Shown here piece by piece: positions 29,501 to 38,569 of a stretch of 64,000 nt of DNA. Source of the stretch: Marispirochaeta sp963667435 (GTDB lineage Bacteria > Spirochaetota > Spirochaetia > JC444 > Marispirochaetaceae); contig OY763414.1 in the NCBI GenBank assembly GCA_963667435.1, positions 1,798,001 to 1,862,000 on the forward strand, given 5' to 3'. The notes beneath the pieces were generated by a model that did no database searches, was not told where the DNA came from, and saw only the letters and a program-made list of their open reading frames with translations. Both the position numbers and the translations under genes were made by a program. Every line of letters begins with the position of its first letter. The stretch's first letter is position 1.

Positions 29501-32500
29501 CAATGGTGCAGGTGGTTTCCACCTTGGTTAAAACAACTGCTTCCGGCTCTCGTTCTGTCCTTTTAAAAACTGTTCTGAATACCTGGTGGCGATTGACAAG
29601 GTATTCAATACTCTGTTGAACCGCTGAATAGTCGACCCTCCCGCTGATTTTCAGTTTAAGGGCCAGGTTATACGCGGGACTTTCCGGTGCAACCATATGA
29701 AAAAACCAGAGCCGTTTCTGGCTGGCAGACAAAATGAGAGGACCCTCTGGTGCCGGTAGAATTTCTCCTGCTGTAACAGCCTCCCCCGCCCCGCTTCCGG
29801 ATTTTGCAGGATACTGAGATTCCTGAGAAAGGATCAGATTACGGATAAAACCGTTGAGATCTATATTCTCTACTTGCTCAGGCGCTGTTTTCCCGGAAAG
29901 GAGTTCACGAACAGGGGAATCACCTGATTCTATTAGATTCCCGATAATGGTAAGCATGGAGGCAAGAACATTCCGTATGAACTGCCGGTCAACCCGGTCT
30001 GAATCCCCTGTACAGACAAGGTCAATGCTGCTTTCCGATTCCATGATATCAAGCGACAAGGCAGCACCTGTATACACGAGAGGGGTGAAAAAGTAGGAGA
30101 CACCAAATTGGCTGTTATGAATATCATCTGCACCATAGAGCTTGGTATGATTAATCCGTACAGCTCCAGCCCAATCAAAACCGCCGTCTGCGTCACTGTA
30201 AAGGTGAAAATCACCATAGCTGAAATGATCAGCCAGAGTAGACTGGGTATCCGACAACAGAGCAGAGAATGCGAGATCGCCGTCTACATTCAGGGTAATG
30301 GGAAAAGTGCCGGAACAACAACCGACCAGATCCGCATGATTCAGCAGTGACTGGTCTGCCAGGATATGCCCCATGCCTATTTCAGATTTCCCCGTATGCC
30401 TGCCGAGAGCGGCACCGTAAAGAGAGAGCATAACGGTAAACAGACTGACATTTCGTTTGCGTGCCAGAGTCTTAAGTCCCTGCAGCTCTGTGCTATTGAG
30501 AGACACGCACATTCGAAGAGCATTTTCCGCATTATCAGCCGAAGCAGGCGATTTGGTACCCAGCTCCAGCCGAGAAGCACCATACCTGCGTATTTCTTCC
30601 TGCCAGTATTCTTCCGCGGTACTGTCAGATGTGCGGTTCTGCTCCGCTTTTTCCCTCAGATAGTCTGCATAGGAGAAATCGGATTCAGTGCTTACAACCC
30701 GACCCGATTCAAGATCGCTGTAAAAAGAAATCAGGTGGGAAATAAGAACATCCATAGCCCATCGATCGAGAATCAGGGAAGAGCAGACAAAGACCAGAAT
30801 CAGGGAGTCGGCATCTGTTTGTACAAGTGCCGTTCGAAACAGGGGTACCGAGACAGGATCAAGATAGTCCGACAGCAGCCGGGAATATAAAGCTCGTAAT
30901 GCCGCCTCTTTTTCATTTTTGCTCAGGCTGGCAACATCAAGCTCTTCAACATCTGCCTCGATTTCCCGGTCAATTTGAATCCTGCTTCCCGACTCATCAA
31001 ACCTGCTCCGCAGAGCATCATGCTTCTGAGTCAGCAGGCTTATTGCTTTTTTCAGATACTCTTTATTGATGCTGCCGCTCAGCTTCAGGGTAAATGAATC
31101 ATTCAGAGATTTTCGGGAAGCATCCCCTGCCTTGGTTCGCCGCCACAAAGAGGCTTGCTCCGGAATTATCTCATAGCCATTCTCATCTCTTTTTGACAGG
31201 GTCTGTGCAGGGGGAGCCTTTACCGGGCTGGAACTGCTGCTGTTAGACAAGATGTTTTTTCGTATATGATCTGCCAGCATTCTGAGATTGGGATAATCCT
31301 TAAGCAGATGCCCGAAAGAGACTTTTACCTTGAACTGTTCAAGGATTTTATAGGCAACCTGGGTCAAAAAAAGAGAATCCATACCCATCTCTATAAAGGT
31401 TGTATCCTCACCATAACTGCTTATATCCTGCCCGAATACTTCAGAAATCATCCCGGTGAGAGATAACATCAGGGTATCTGCCCTGGTATCATCTACAGAA
31501 ATATCTACCTCAACTGTTCCCACAGATTCAACTGCTTCGGTAACCTGAGGTTTTACCGATGGAGGGTCAATCCAATACCGTGTCCGCTCAAAGGGATACA
31601 AGGGCAGCGGAGTTTTATATCGGACTTCATGGGCGAAATATGCCTTCCAGTCAACTTCAACTCCATTCATCCAGAGGTAGCCCAGGGCATAATGCAGGGC
31701 CCTATGCTCTTCCGAATCTTCCCAGGTATCGGAAAGAACCGAAACCGCCGGACTTTCAGCGGCACCGGAATGCTGACGGGTCAAAGTTGCTAATGTTGCT
31801 CGCGGGCCCAATTCAAGAAAAAGATATTTCTTCTCATCGAGCAGTTTCTGTATAGATCCGGAAAAGAGTACAGCCTGCCTCATATGGCGGCCCCAGTACT
31901 CCGGCTCCGTGGGAGAATCAACAGTTACCCACTGGTTATTTAATGTTGAAAGAAAGGGAATGGAGGGGGTCCCGAGCTCGAACTCTTTTACTTCATTAAT
32001 CAGGGCATCCACCGCAGGATCCATCATGGCGGAGTGAAAGGCATGGGAGGTATGCAGCTTTTTGCTGGCTATTCCGGCAGCTTCCAGGGTTTTCTGAAAT
32101 GCGAGGATCTCCTCATCCGGCCCTGCAACAACACACAGATTTGGACTGTTGTCCGCCGCAGGTTGAATGGTATCCGGCAGCAGGGGACGAACCTCATCCA
32201 GATTTTTCCGTACCGAAAGCATGGACCCATGGGGAAGATCACTTATGAGTTTTCCCCTGAGAGCGATCAGCCTGAGGGCATCTTCCAGCTTGAAAATACC
32301 CGAAAGGGTTGCGCAGACAAACTCGCCTATACTGTGCCCTACCATTACCGAGGGAACTACTCCCCAGCTCATAAGGAGCTTTGCAAGGGAATACTCTATT
32401 ATGAATATTGCCGGCTGGGTGTAATAGGTGTTCTGCAGGGAGTCGAACTCATCGTCTTCATCGTAGGTACCGTTTTCTGTATCTGCTTTTATGCGGAGAA

Positions 32501-35500
32501 TATCCAGGATATCCCGCTTGAGCCACTGGTTTATAACAGCGGCACATTCGTTAACGGTCTGCCGGAACACAGGCTCGGTCTCATAAAGATTCCTGCCCAT
32601 TCCGACATACTGGGATCCCTGTCCGGGAAACATAAAACAGACTTCCCTGTTTTTAACATCACAGTATATATAGCCGCTGAAGTTGGGATAAAGGGTAACT
32701 GAGTTTTCGGAAATATGGTCGGGACTTTTTCCCAGTACAAAGCGGCGGTGCCCATGGTTTTTCCGCCCTGTCATAAGGGTATAGGCCGCATCCGCCGGTA
32801 CAGGGCGACTGCTTTGCATAAAGGTTGAAAAATCGGATGTAAGCTGATCAAGGCTCGACTTTGATTTTCCTGATAACAGCATAAGCTGATAGGGCCGCGG
32901 AGAATCTAAAGACTGTTCAATCTGCGGCGCCTCTTCCAGAACAACATGTACATTGGTTCCGCCAAAGCCGAAGGAACTTACGCCTGCAAGCCGCGGTTTT
33001 TCGCCTCTTTCCCAATCCGTAAGTTCGCTGGTAACAATAAAAGGGGAATTATCTATATCAATTTTAGGATTAATATTCCGGAAGTGCATGGTTCCCGGGA
33101 TCTGTTCGTTATGCAGTGATAGTGAAGCTTTTATAATTCCGGCGACACCGGCAGCATTGGTGGGATGACCGATATTTCCTTTTACCGATCCGAGATAACA
33201 GAACTGCTTTCTACTGGTAAACAGGTTGAACGCCTTCATGAGCCCTTCAAACTCAATAGGATCGCCAATGGGAGTCCCCGTACCATGGGCTTCAATATAA
33301 CCAATATCATCGGGAGAAACATTGGCCATTGCCTGGGCCATTGCTATTACCCTGGACTGCCCCTCTGAGCTGGGAGAAAGAAAACTGGCTTTGTTCCCCC
33401 CGTCATTATTTTTGGCAGAACCGCGAATTACAGAATAAATCTTATCCCGGTCCCGGACAGCGTCTTTCAGACGCTTGAGCACTACAATACCGGCACCATC
33501 ACAGAACATGGTACCGGAAGCATCTGCATCGAAGGGCCGGCAGTGTCCGTCTTTGGAAAATGTACCGTTCAACTGATAGAGAAACCCGCTTTTCTGGGGC
33601 ACATAAATATCAATACCACCAGCGAGGGCCATATCGCAGTCATAATTGATCAGCCCCTGAAACGCTGCATCCACCGTAAGAAGTGTGGTGGAACATCCTG
33701 TGTTCATGCTTATGCCGGGGCCGGTAAGATTCAGATGATACGAGGCCCGGGTTGCAATATAGTCCTTGAAGTTCCCATACCCAACGACAGTACGTCCGAC
33801 CATATTGGTAAGGGATTTAGCATGAATTACATTATTAAGGTGATAGTAATTATCCCCTGCTCCGGCGTACATGCCGATAAGCCCCGCAAAAGTATCGGGA
33901 TCGTATCCGGCATTTTCCAGGGCCTGGTAGGAAAGTTCAAGGAATACCCTGTGCTGGGGATCCATAACTTTTGCTTCCGCAGGACTTATGCCGAAAAAAG
34001 CAGCATCAAACTTATCTGCATCATTAAGAATACCCCGGGCAGGTATATAGTCCGGATCATTCAGAAGCTCTTCATCTATGCCCGGGCCGAGCTCGGCTTT
34101 TGAAAACCTGGTAATAGATTCTTTTCCTTCACAGAGATTTTCCCACAGTTGATCAAGGTTATCCGCTCCGGGAAATTTTCCTGCCATACCGACGATTGCC
34201 ACACCGTCTGTCATGGGATCATTGGTAAACCGTCCTATACGCTGGTAGGTTGCTCTACTGTTAACTTCATCGACGGTGGAAATTCCCTGGTCTTTGTTTT
34301 CCAGATAGTCGGTAAGCTGGGTTATTGTTGGATACTCAAAGAGTTTGACAATGGGAAACTGGATATTATGGTTGTTGCGCAGAATATTGATTACCCGTAA
34401 TCCCAGAAGCGAGTTGCCTCCGAGATCGAAGAAATTGTCATCTACGCCTATGGTATCTATCTCAAGCAGCTGGGACCAGATTCCGGCGAACAGCTTTTCC
34501 ATTTCAGTAGTCGGCTGAATAAAGCGGGTCGACAGTTCCGGCCGGTCTTTACCCGGTTTGGGGAGGGCTTTTCTATCTACCTTATTATTAGGTGTAAGGG
34601 GAAATCTCTTAAGGGTAATAAAGTTTTCCGGCACCATGTATTCCGGCAGGGATTCCCTTAATTGAATGCGCGCCTTGGAAGAGGAAAAAGTGCCTTCTTC
34701 TTTCTCTATTAAATATGCAACAAGCTTTTTTACACCCGGTACATCTTCCCGGACTGTTACCACACAGTTGGAGACCGTGTCGTACTTAAGCAGGGTGTTT
34801 TCAATTTCTCCGAGCTCTATCCTGAATCCACGGAGTTTTACCTGGAAGTCCGCCCGTTCTATATATTCAAAGTTACCGTCTTCGGCATAGCGGCAGATAT
34901 CACCGGTTTTATACAGGACTTCTGTATTTAATTCCCACTCCGGGGGACATGGAATAAAGCGTTCTGCGGTAAGATCATCCCGGTGCAGGTATCCTTTCGA
35001 AAGTCCGATCCCGCCGATATAGAGTTCTCCCATACCTTCTTTTACCGGAACCGGCTTCTGGTTTTCATCCAGAAGCACCATGACGGTATTATCAATGGGC
35101 TTGCCTATTAATGGTTTCTTATCTTTTTCCTGCAGCCGGTATACCGATGACCATATGGTAGTCTCGGTGGGGCCATACATGTTCCATACCTCTGAACATT
35201 GGTCCTGCAGCTTATTGGCAAGATCTATGCTTAAGGCTTCACCACCGCAGAGTATTTTCCGCACTGTTTTGTTTTCCCAGCCGGACTCAAGAAGCATCTG
35301 GTATGTTGCCGGGGTGGCTTGCATAACAGTTACATTGTTATCTTCTATATATTGTATGAGCTTGTTGGCATCTTTGGCTGTTTCAGAGGATGCAAGTACT
35401 ATTGTAGCTCCGGTAATAAGTGGGAGAAAGAGTTCCAGTCCTGATATGTCGAAGGAAAGCGTTGTAATTGCAAGCACCCGGTCGTCTTTTGTAATACCGG

Positions 35501-36065
35501 GGGTTTTCTGCATGGATAAAAGGAAATTAATCAGGGCTTTGTGCTGTATCTGAACGCCTTTCGGGTTTCCGGTGGAACCGGAGGTGTAGATTACGTAGGC
35601 GAGGGATTCCGGATCGATTGTGACTTCAGGAGCGGTTGTTGGTTCTTTTTCTATTTTTTCTTTTTCATGGTCTATAAGAATTAACTGATAGTTTAACTCT
35701 TTATCTGGAGTTTTAGAATTATTAAAAGTTCCAAAAATTGACTGGTATTCGTTCTGGGTGATTACTGCATCCAGCCTGGAGTTGTCTACCATGTAGTTGA
35801 GTCTGGCTTTGGGAAATCCCGGATCCAGGGGTATATATGCTGCGCCGGTTTTTAAAACTCCAAGGACTGCGGCGATCATGTCGATTGTGCGGTCGAGGCA
35901 GATGCCGACGAGAGTGCCGGATTTTATGCCTTTTTTTAGGAGATGGTTGGCGTATTGGTTGGAGTAATTGTTTAATACAACATGGGAATATTTCTTATCT
36001 TTGAACAATACTGCATTATTTTTTGGTGGAAAATAATTCGCTATAATATCTGTATTTATTCTCAT
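26526..36065 (-). CDS. Hybrid NRPS-PKS, A-PCP-KS-AT-ACP-C*-C-A-PCP (loading and first modules of line 1)
   Basis: A 3179-aa megasynthase, the first gene of the operon. It begins directly with an A domain (about 15-505, code D-I-L-Q-L-G-M-I-W, glycine-like) without a C domain, so this is a loading module; PCP Ser552. KS 621-1045 (Cys791 in GCSTT, His927, His967), AT about 1140-1500 (Ser1245; HAFHS at 1341-1345, malonyl type), ACP Ser1564 in GMDSL. Two C-like domains follow in tandem: one at about 1630-2060 with the HHxxxDG site changed to SSLILDR (1762-1768), probably inactive, and one at about 2108-2540 with PHILIDG. Then A (about 2550-3060) and PCP Ser3107. A basic C-terminal tail (ENRKNRQTSRRK) probably docks to the next synthase. 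Confidence 0.95.
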   Translation of the reverse strand: MRINTDIIANYFPPKNNAVLFKDKKYSHVVLNNYSNQYANHLLKKGIKSGTLVGICLDRTIDMIAAVLGVLKTGAAYIPLDPGFPKARLNYMVDNSRLDAVITQNEYQSIFGTFNNSKTPDKELNYQLILIDHEKEKIEKEPTTAPEVTIDPESLAYVIYTSGSTGNPKGVQIQHKALINFLLSMQKTPGITKDDRVLAITTLSFDISGLELFLPLITGATIVLASSETAKDANKLIQYIEDNNVTVMQATPATYQMLLESGWENKTVRKILCGGEALSIDLANKLQDQCSEVWNMYGPTETTIWSSVYRLQEKDKKPLIGKPIDNTVMVLLDENQKPVPVKEGMGELYIGGIGLSKGYLHRDDLTAERFIPCPPEWELNTEVLYKTGDICRYAEDGNFEYIERADFQVKLRGFRIELGEIENTLLKYDTVSNCVVTVREDVPGVKKLVAYLIEKEEGTFSSSKARIQLRESLPEYMVPENFITLKRFPLTPNNKVDRKALPKPGKDRPELSTRFIQPTTEMEKLFAGIWSQLLEIDTIGVDDNFFDLGGNSLLGLRVINILRNNHNIQFPIVKLFEYPTITQLTDYLENKDQGISTVDEVNSRATYQRIGRFTNDPMTDGVAIVGMAGKFPGADNLDQLWENLCEGKESITRFSKAELGPGIDEELLNDPDYIPARGILNDADKFDAAFFGISPAEAKVMDPQHRVFLELSYQALENAGYDPDTFAGLIGMYAGAGDNYYHLNNVIHAKSLTNMVGRTVVGYGNFKDYIATRASYHLNLTGPGISMNTGCSTTLLTVDAAFQGLINYDCDMALAGGIDIYVPQKSGFLYQLNGTFSKDGHCRPFDADASGTMFCDGAGIVVLKRLKDAVRDRDKIYSVIRGSAKNNDGGNKASFLSPSSEGQSRVIAMAQAMANVSPDDIGYIEAHGTGTPIGDPIEFEGLMKAFNLFTSRKQFCYLGSVKGNIGHPTNAAGVAGIIKASLSLHNEQIPGTMHFRNINPKIDIDNSPFIVTSELTDWERGEKPRLAGVSSFGFGGTNVHVVLEEAPQIEQSLDSPRPYQLMLLSGKSKSSLDQLTSDFSTFMQSSRPVPADAAYTLMTGRKNHGHRRFVLGKSPDHISENSVTLYPNFSGYIYCDVKNREVCFMFPGQGSQYVGMGRNLYETEPVFRQTVNECAAVINQWLKRDILDILRIKADTENGTYDEDDEFDSLQNTYYTQPAIFIIEYSLAKLLMSWGVVPSVMVGHSIGEFVCATLSGIFKLEDALRLIALRGKLISDLPHGSMLSVRKNLDEVRPLLPDTIQPAADNSPNLCVVAGPDEEILAFQKTLEAAGIASKKLHTSHAFHSAMMDPAVDALINEVKEFELGTPSIPFLSTLNNQWVTVDSPTEPEYWGRHMRQAVLFSGSIQKLLDEKKYLFLELGPRATLATLTRQHSGAAESPAVSVLSDTWEDSEEHRALHYALGYLWMNGVEVDWKAYFAHEVRYKTPLPLYPFERTRYWIDPPSVKPQVTEAVESVGTVEVDISVDDTRADTLMLSLTGMISEVFGQDISSYGEDTTFIEMGMDSLFLTQVAYKILEQFKVKVSFGHLLKDYPNLRMLADHIRKNILSNSSSSSPVKAPPAQTLSKRDENGYEIIPEQASLWRRTKAGDASRKSLNDSFTLKLSGSINKEYLKKAISLLTQKHDALRSRFDESGSRIQIDREIEADVEELDVASLSKNEKEAALRALYSRLLSDYLDPVSVPLFRTALVQTDADSLILVFVCSSLILDRWAMDVLISHLISFYSDLESGRVVSTESDFSYADYLREKAEQNRTSDSTAEEYWQEEIRRYGASRLELGTKSPASADNAENALRMCVSLNSTELQGLKTLARKRNVSLFTVMLSLYGAALGRHTGKSEIGMGHILADQSLLNHADLVGCCSGTFPITLNVDGDLAFSALLSDTQSTLADHFSYGDFHLYSDADGGFDWAGAVRINHTKLYGADDIHNSQFGVSYFFTPLVYTGAALSLDIMESESSIDLVCTGDSDRVDRQFIRNVLASMLTIIGNLIESGDSPVRELLSGKTAPEQVENIDLNGFIRNLILSQESQYPAKSGSGAGEAVTAGEILPAPEGPLILSASQKRLWFFHMVAPESPAYNLALKLKISGRVDYSAVQQSIEYLVNRHQVFRTVFKRTEREPEAVVLTKVETTCTIVDLGTDDNPKAVLGEKIKEGAARPFNLEEAPLFRFVLYVMNLGEAELVLYIPHILIDGWSFNVVYREFEEVYGALLESKTPDLPVLDVHYTDYAFWEKAQQNDASRKEQIEYWTGYLGSDVPVLQLPHDRPRPLELSVKGSTSFFSVPEDLSRRLKAFGKSRNVSLFLLVFSAVHILMHKYSQQQKVIIGTPYANKDFHQLENVIGFFLKMLPIKSEFKEGLSIRDLIDSIRDGFYGALTHSDVQLEEIISALKLEREMNINPIFQVMFTYQNYLKPRNDGTSFTVFQEFSERGLTEYDLSFYLWETESGIDGALEYSTDLFNTDTIQRIVSHFTRILEVVAENNAIRVSDISLLTPAEHTLMIDTWNSTARDYSGHTTFLELFDEAGKSAADSTAVICNDRSISYKELNLLSGRIGGYLSGKGVGRGAKVGICLDRSINMIAAVLGVLKTGAAYIPLDPSFPRERLNYMIESSQLSCIISDKHLLDHFNAPESTEILQLESVLAALDDRPWEQPEIGPDDLAYVIYTSGSTGKPKGVKIHHKALLNFLLAMRNKPGIEASDRMLALTTLSFDISCLELYLPLICGATVVLADSDMSKDIQRLPGYMEDHKVSVMQATPAMYKLLLDGGWVPGKGAKLLCGGEAMSRDLAQALVSASDEVWNMYGPTETTVWSSVSRVEGGDRAPLIGRPVDNTTMYILDSSLNPVPIGVSGELYIGGDGVSRGYLNRDDLTSERFISDPFSSNPEALMYKTGDVCRYHGDGNIEYIGRSDFQVKLRGYRIELGEIEAVVKEHPAVVNAVVILGRDVEQNPRLECFLTGSELPEESELRSMLSGKLPLYMIPDLFIAIEELPLTPNRKVDRNALSALEYRREVKREERTSEIVHAERDIEKKLLEIWRGVLNLETISMTDNFFDLGGNSLLVIQVQQQIRQNLDIDVPVARLFQHTRLKSLADYLNPETADTAKESDAQMRSIRKKQALENRKNRQTSRRK
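27142..28615 (-). repeat. Near-identical A-domain tract, copy 2
   Basis: Partner of 20860-22333 with one mismatch seen in 1,474 bases. It covers the end of the second C domain and most of the second A domain of the 3179-aa synthase, ending at the A8 motif. The A9-A10 region and PCP of the two proteins are clearly different, so the exchange stopped inside the A domain. Both copies give the same substrate code. Confidence 0.93.
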
Positions 36066-36140
36066 AATAATCGATTTTTCCTCTTATAGAATTTCTGTCG
36101 TTTTCCAATAATCTCCACTAATTAAAACTCTCTAAAGACC

Positions 36141-36159
36141 AAAATCCTGCGGATTTTTT
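36141..36159. terminator. Weak hairpin between EPS island and megasynthase operon
   Basis: AAAATCC, a TGC loop and GGATTTT form a 7-bp hairpin; on the plus strand it is followed by more T, on the minus strand by GG after four U. It lies just after the stop of the glycosyltransferase gene at 36162 and 76 bases before the first synthase gene. The 36066-36140 stretch must hold the synthase promoter if transcription does not simply read through; I see no convincing -35/-10 pair there. GAGG lies about 14 bases ahead of the synthase ATG. Confidence 0.35.
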
Positions 36160-36161
36160 AC

Positions 36162-37304
36162 TTATTCTACAAACTTTAATTTGTCTTCATATATTTCAAG
36201 CACACGGTTTCTCCATGAATGCTGGGACGCTACCTCTTTTAGAAGATTCGCTTCACGTGGGTTCATTAACCTATTTTTTATGCAATCAACAAACTGTACA
36301 GTATCAAAACAAATATCAACATAATCTTTAAACTGCTCACTCCCGGATATAGGAGTAGTAATAACACTAATCCCGCAGGCAAGATATTCAAATATCTTCA
36401 ATGGGTTCATAGAGTTTGTAAATTCTGATATCACATGAGGCACAATTCCAACATCAAAAATAGATATATACGAAGGTATTTCTTCAAACGGTACAGCACC
36501 TGCGAAAGTTATGTTTTTACAGCTATATAAGTCTCTAAAATGATTCGGGCTTATATTTGGACCAACTAATAAAATTTCTATATCCTCAATCTGTTCACTT
36601 ATCTTTTTTAGAATTTCAACATTTATACGCTCTTGCAATGACCCTGCATAACCAATAATTTTTTTTTCACTTTTCCATTTCTTTTGATATTTAATTTCTC
36701 TAAAGAATATTTCATCAACAGCATTCCTCATCAAGTAAATATTTTTTGATTTAAACTGCTCTCTTTGGTTTTCTGATGCGACAACTATCAGGTTAGATTT
36801 ATCATCAAGTTCCTTATAGGTTCTTTGAATGTATTTATATTTCTTTGAATATTGCGGATGCTCCATTAAGTTATCAATAGCATCAAATATTAAATATTTA
36901 TACCTTAAACCATCAATCAAATATTTAACCATAGGTTTTGCAAGCCAGAGTATATACTTGGAATCATTCAATAAAACCTGCAACTTTTTACTTATAATTT
37001 TTTTATTTAATTTTGAAATGAAACTATCCCTATCAGGAAACAAACTATTAAAGGTAAGAAGATGCACCCCTAACTCAATTTCATATAGAGTATATAAAAA
37101 ACCGGAATAAATCCTTTTAAATTTTGTGCTTATACTTCCCGTTTTTATTCTTTTTATAAAAAAAACAGGCGAACACACGATCAGTACATTATATTTATTT
37201 AATTTTGCAAGTGCCTTATAGAACATTCTAGTTCGTTCACCATAGTCATTCGATTCAAGCTGTTCTTCCACACCAACAATCACAAAATCATAATTATAAA
37301 TCAT
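36162..37304 (-). CDS. Glycosyltransferase, GT-B fold, group 1 / TuaH-like
   Basis: A 380-aa protein with a GT-B layout: an N-terminal half with the acceptor side and a C-terminal half with IIGYAGSLQERINVEIL (about 215-235), ILLVGP near 245, FAGAVPFEEIPSYI and the donor-binding NPLKIFEYLACGISVITT (about 322-339). The pattern resembles the TuaH-like group acting in teichuronic or other surface polysaccharide synthesis. It is the last gene of the AT-rich EPS island, with visibly lower G+C than the synthase genes next to it. The sugar is unknown. Confidence 0.8.
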   Translation of the reverse strand: MIYNYDFVIVGVEEQLESNDYGERTRMFYKALAKLNKYNVLIVCSPVFFIKRIKTGSISTKFKRIYSGFLYTLYEIELGVHLLTFNSLFPDRDSFISKLNKKIISKKLQVLLNDSKYILWLAKPMVKYLIDGLRYKYLIFDAIDNLMEHPQYSKKYKYIQRTYKELDDKSNLIVVASENQREQFKSKNIYLMRNAVDEIFFREIKYQKKWKSEKKIIGYAGSLQERINVEILKKISEQIEDIEILLVGPNISPNHFRDLYSCKNITFAGAVPFEEIPSYISIFDVGIVPHVISEFTNSMNPLKIFEYLACGISVITTPISGSEQFKDYVDICFDTVQFVDCIKNRLMNPREANLLKEVASQHSWRNRVLEIYEDKLKFVE

Positions 37305-37418
37305 TTTCGACCTTAAAACTTAACATAACAATCTTCCCTTCGGCGTATTAGTACCATAAACAACATTTTTAAATGCGAAAGAAGTCTACAGAAAAAACAA
37401 AAAATTATCACGTCCCAA

Positions 37419-38480
37419 TTAATACCCTATCAGATATCGACTTTTCTTGCCAAATACTTGTTTCAAGCAAAGAGCACAAACAACGGATATAAAAAGATAA
37501 ACAAATAGACGAAGAATAATACCAACAATGTCGCTCATAAAATCTCCAGTATAGGGTATGAAATAGCGCTGGAATTGTTGACGAAATATCATATGAAGAA
37601 AAAAGATTGCAAAACTAGTATCTGCAATGATATATAAAAGCTTTAGCTCAAGTTTTGATACTCTTCGCGATAAATGCAACAAAAAGAAAATAAGAAACAA
37701 TCTAGAGATTAACATAAGATCGAAACCTTTATATGTAAATAAATTTTTATGATAGTTTCCCACATGATGAAAGACGTCTACTTGAATAACTAACACCACA
37801 AAAAACATAATAAGGTTTAAGATCCAAAAATTGTCTACAAATTTCTCCAAAATATTCCCATATATATGGTAACTGATACCAAGTAAATAAAATGGGATGT
37901 AGTAGATATATGATTGAAATGTATTGGTTAAACCAACAGGCCTATGTACCAATAGCGCCACAGAGAATAATGGTATAATTATAAAAATTTGCCTCCCAAA
38001 CTTGAGGCCGCGAAACTTTATAACTAAAGGAGCGGATAAAAATAGTAATAAAGCCATTGGTATATACCAGTAGCAGGTAAATGATTTCCCTAAAAACAGC
38101 ATATATAAATAGGATATCAGCAAGTTATCACTATAGAACATCGGTTCAAAACCACGAATCAAGTAATAATATACAAAAGTTACAGTTGTAAGCACAAAAT
38201 ATGGCAAAAATATAAATTTTAATTTTTTCTCGAGATATAAATTAAAGTTAAATCTCTCATTGTATAGATAACTAAAAAGAAAGCCGGATATAAACACAAA
38301 TAGCGCAGTGCCACCAGTGAATAATGTTTTTATATACCCATTAACCAACACCCCACTACCATAGGTATTTATACAGTGGCCAGCAACTATTAGAATAATA
38401 GCAAAAGCACGAAAATAATGAAAATCCAGTCGAAAGTCTTTTTTCACTGATCCCTTCTTTTTATGAATATTATTCATCAT
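37419..38480 (-). CDS. Acyltransferase 3 family membrane protein
   Basis: A 353-aa protein with about ten hydrophobic helices. The first helix carries LDFHYFRAFAIILIVAGHCI, where the His at about residue 37 matches the family position, and LFTGGTALFVFISGFLFSYL follows; FTCYWYIPMALLLF near residue 135 is the third landmark. Members O-acylate sugars on the inner membrane. Its place among glycosyltransferases, flippase and polymerase genes suggests it acetylates the EPS repeat unit. It is separated by about 114 bases from the gene before it in the island and 90 bases from the flippase gene. Confidence 0.82.
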   Translation of the reverse strand: MMNNIHKKKGSVKKDFRLDFHYFRAFAIILIVAGHCINTYGSGVLVNGYIKTLFTGGTALFVFISGFLFSYLYNERFNFNLYLEKKLKFIFLPYFVLTTVTFVYYYLIRGFEPMFYSDNLLISYLYMLFLGKSFTCYWYIPMALLLFLSAPLVIKFRGLKFGRQIFIIIPLFSVALLVHRPVGLTNTFQSYIYYIPFYLLGISYHIYGNILEKFVDNFWILNLIMFFVVLVIQVDVFHHVGNYHKNLFTYKGFDLMLISRLFLIFFLLHLSRRVSKLELKLLYIIADTSFAIFFLHMIFRQQFQRYFIPYTGDFMSDIVGIILRLFVYLFISVVCALCLKQVFGKKSRYLIGY

Positions 38481-38569
38481 CTAAGAATATTTATGTTGCC
38501 ATATACAATCAAATATATTTTAATACTACAAATATTTTATACACTTCTTCAGAATATACCTGAATGTTC

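Noticed and set aside
30366..30890. A 174-aa open frame on the plus strand inside the 3179-aa synthase gene
   Set aside because: It is antisense to a conserved megasynthase region, and has no ribosome site or domain. Long antisense frames are common in such genes.
29810..31200. Heterocyclisation (Cy) domain instead of a degenerate C domain
   Set aside because: The Cy motif needs Asp where the first His of HHxxxDG lies; here it is Ser. The DRWAMD seen is shifted relative to the motif.
32034..32702. A 222-aa open frame on the plus strand inside the same synthase gene
   Set aside because: It lies opposite the AT domain. The translation shows no family pattern and is explained by the codon bias of the real gene.
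36066..36140. A sigma-70 promoter for the synthase operon (TATAAG ahead of the ATG)
   Set aside because: The only -10-like box lies so close to the AGAGG site that the start of transcription would fall after it, and no -35 box of good match is at the right spacing.
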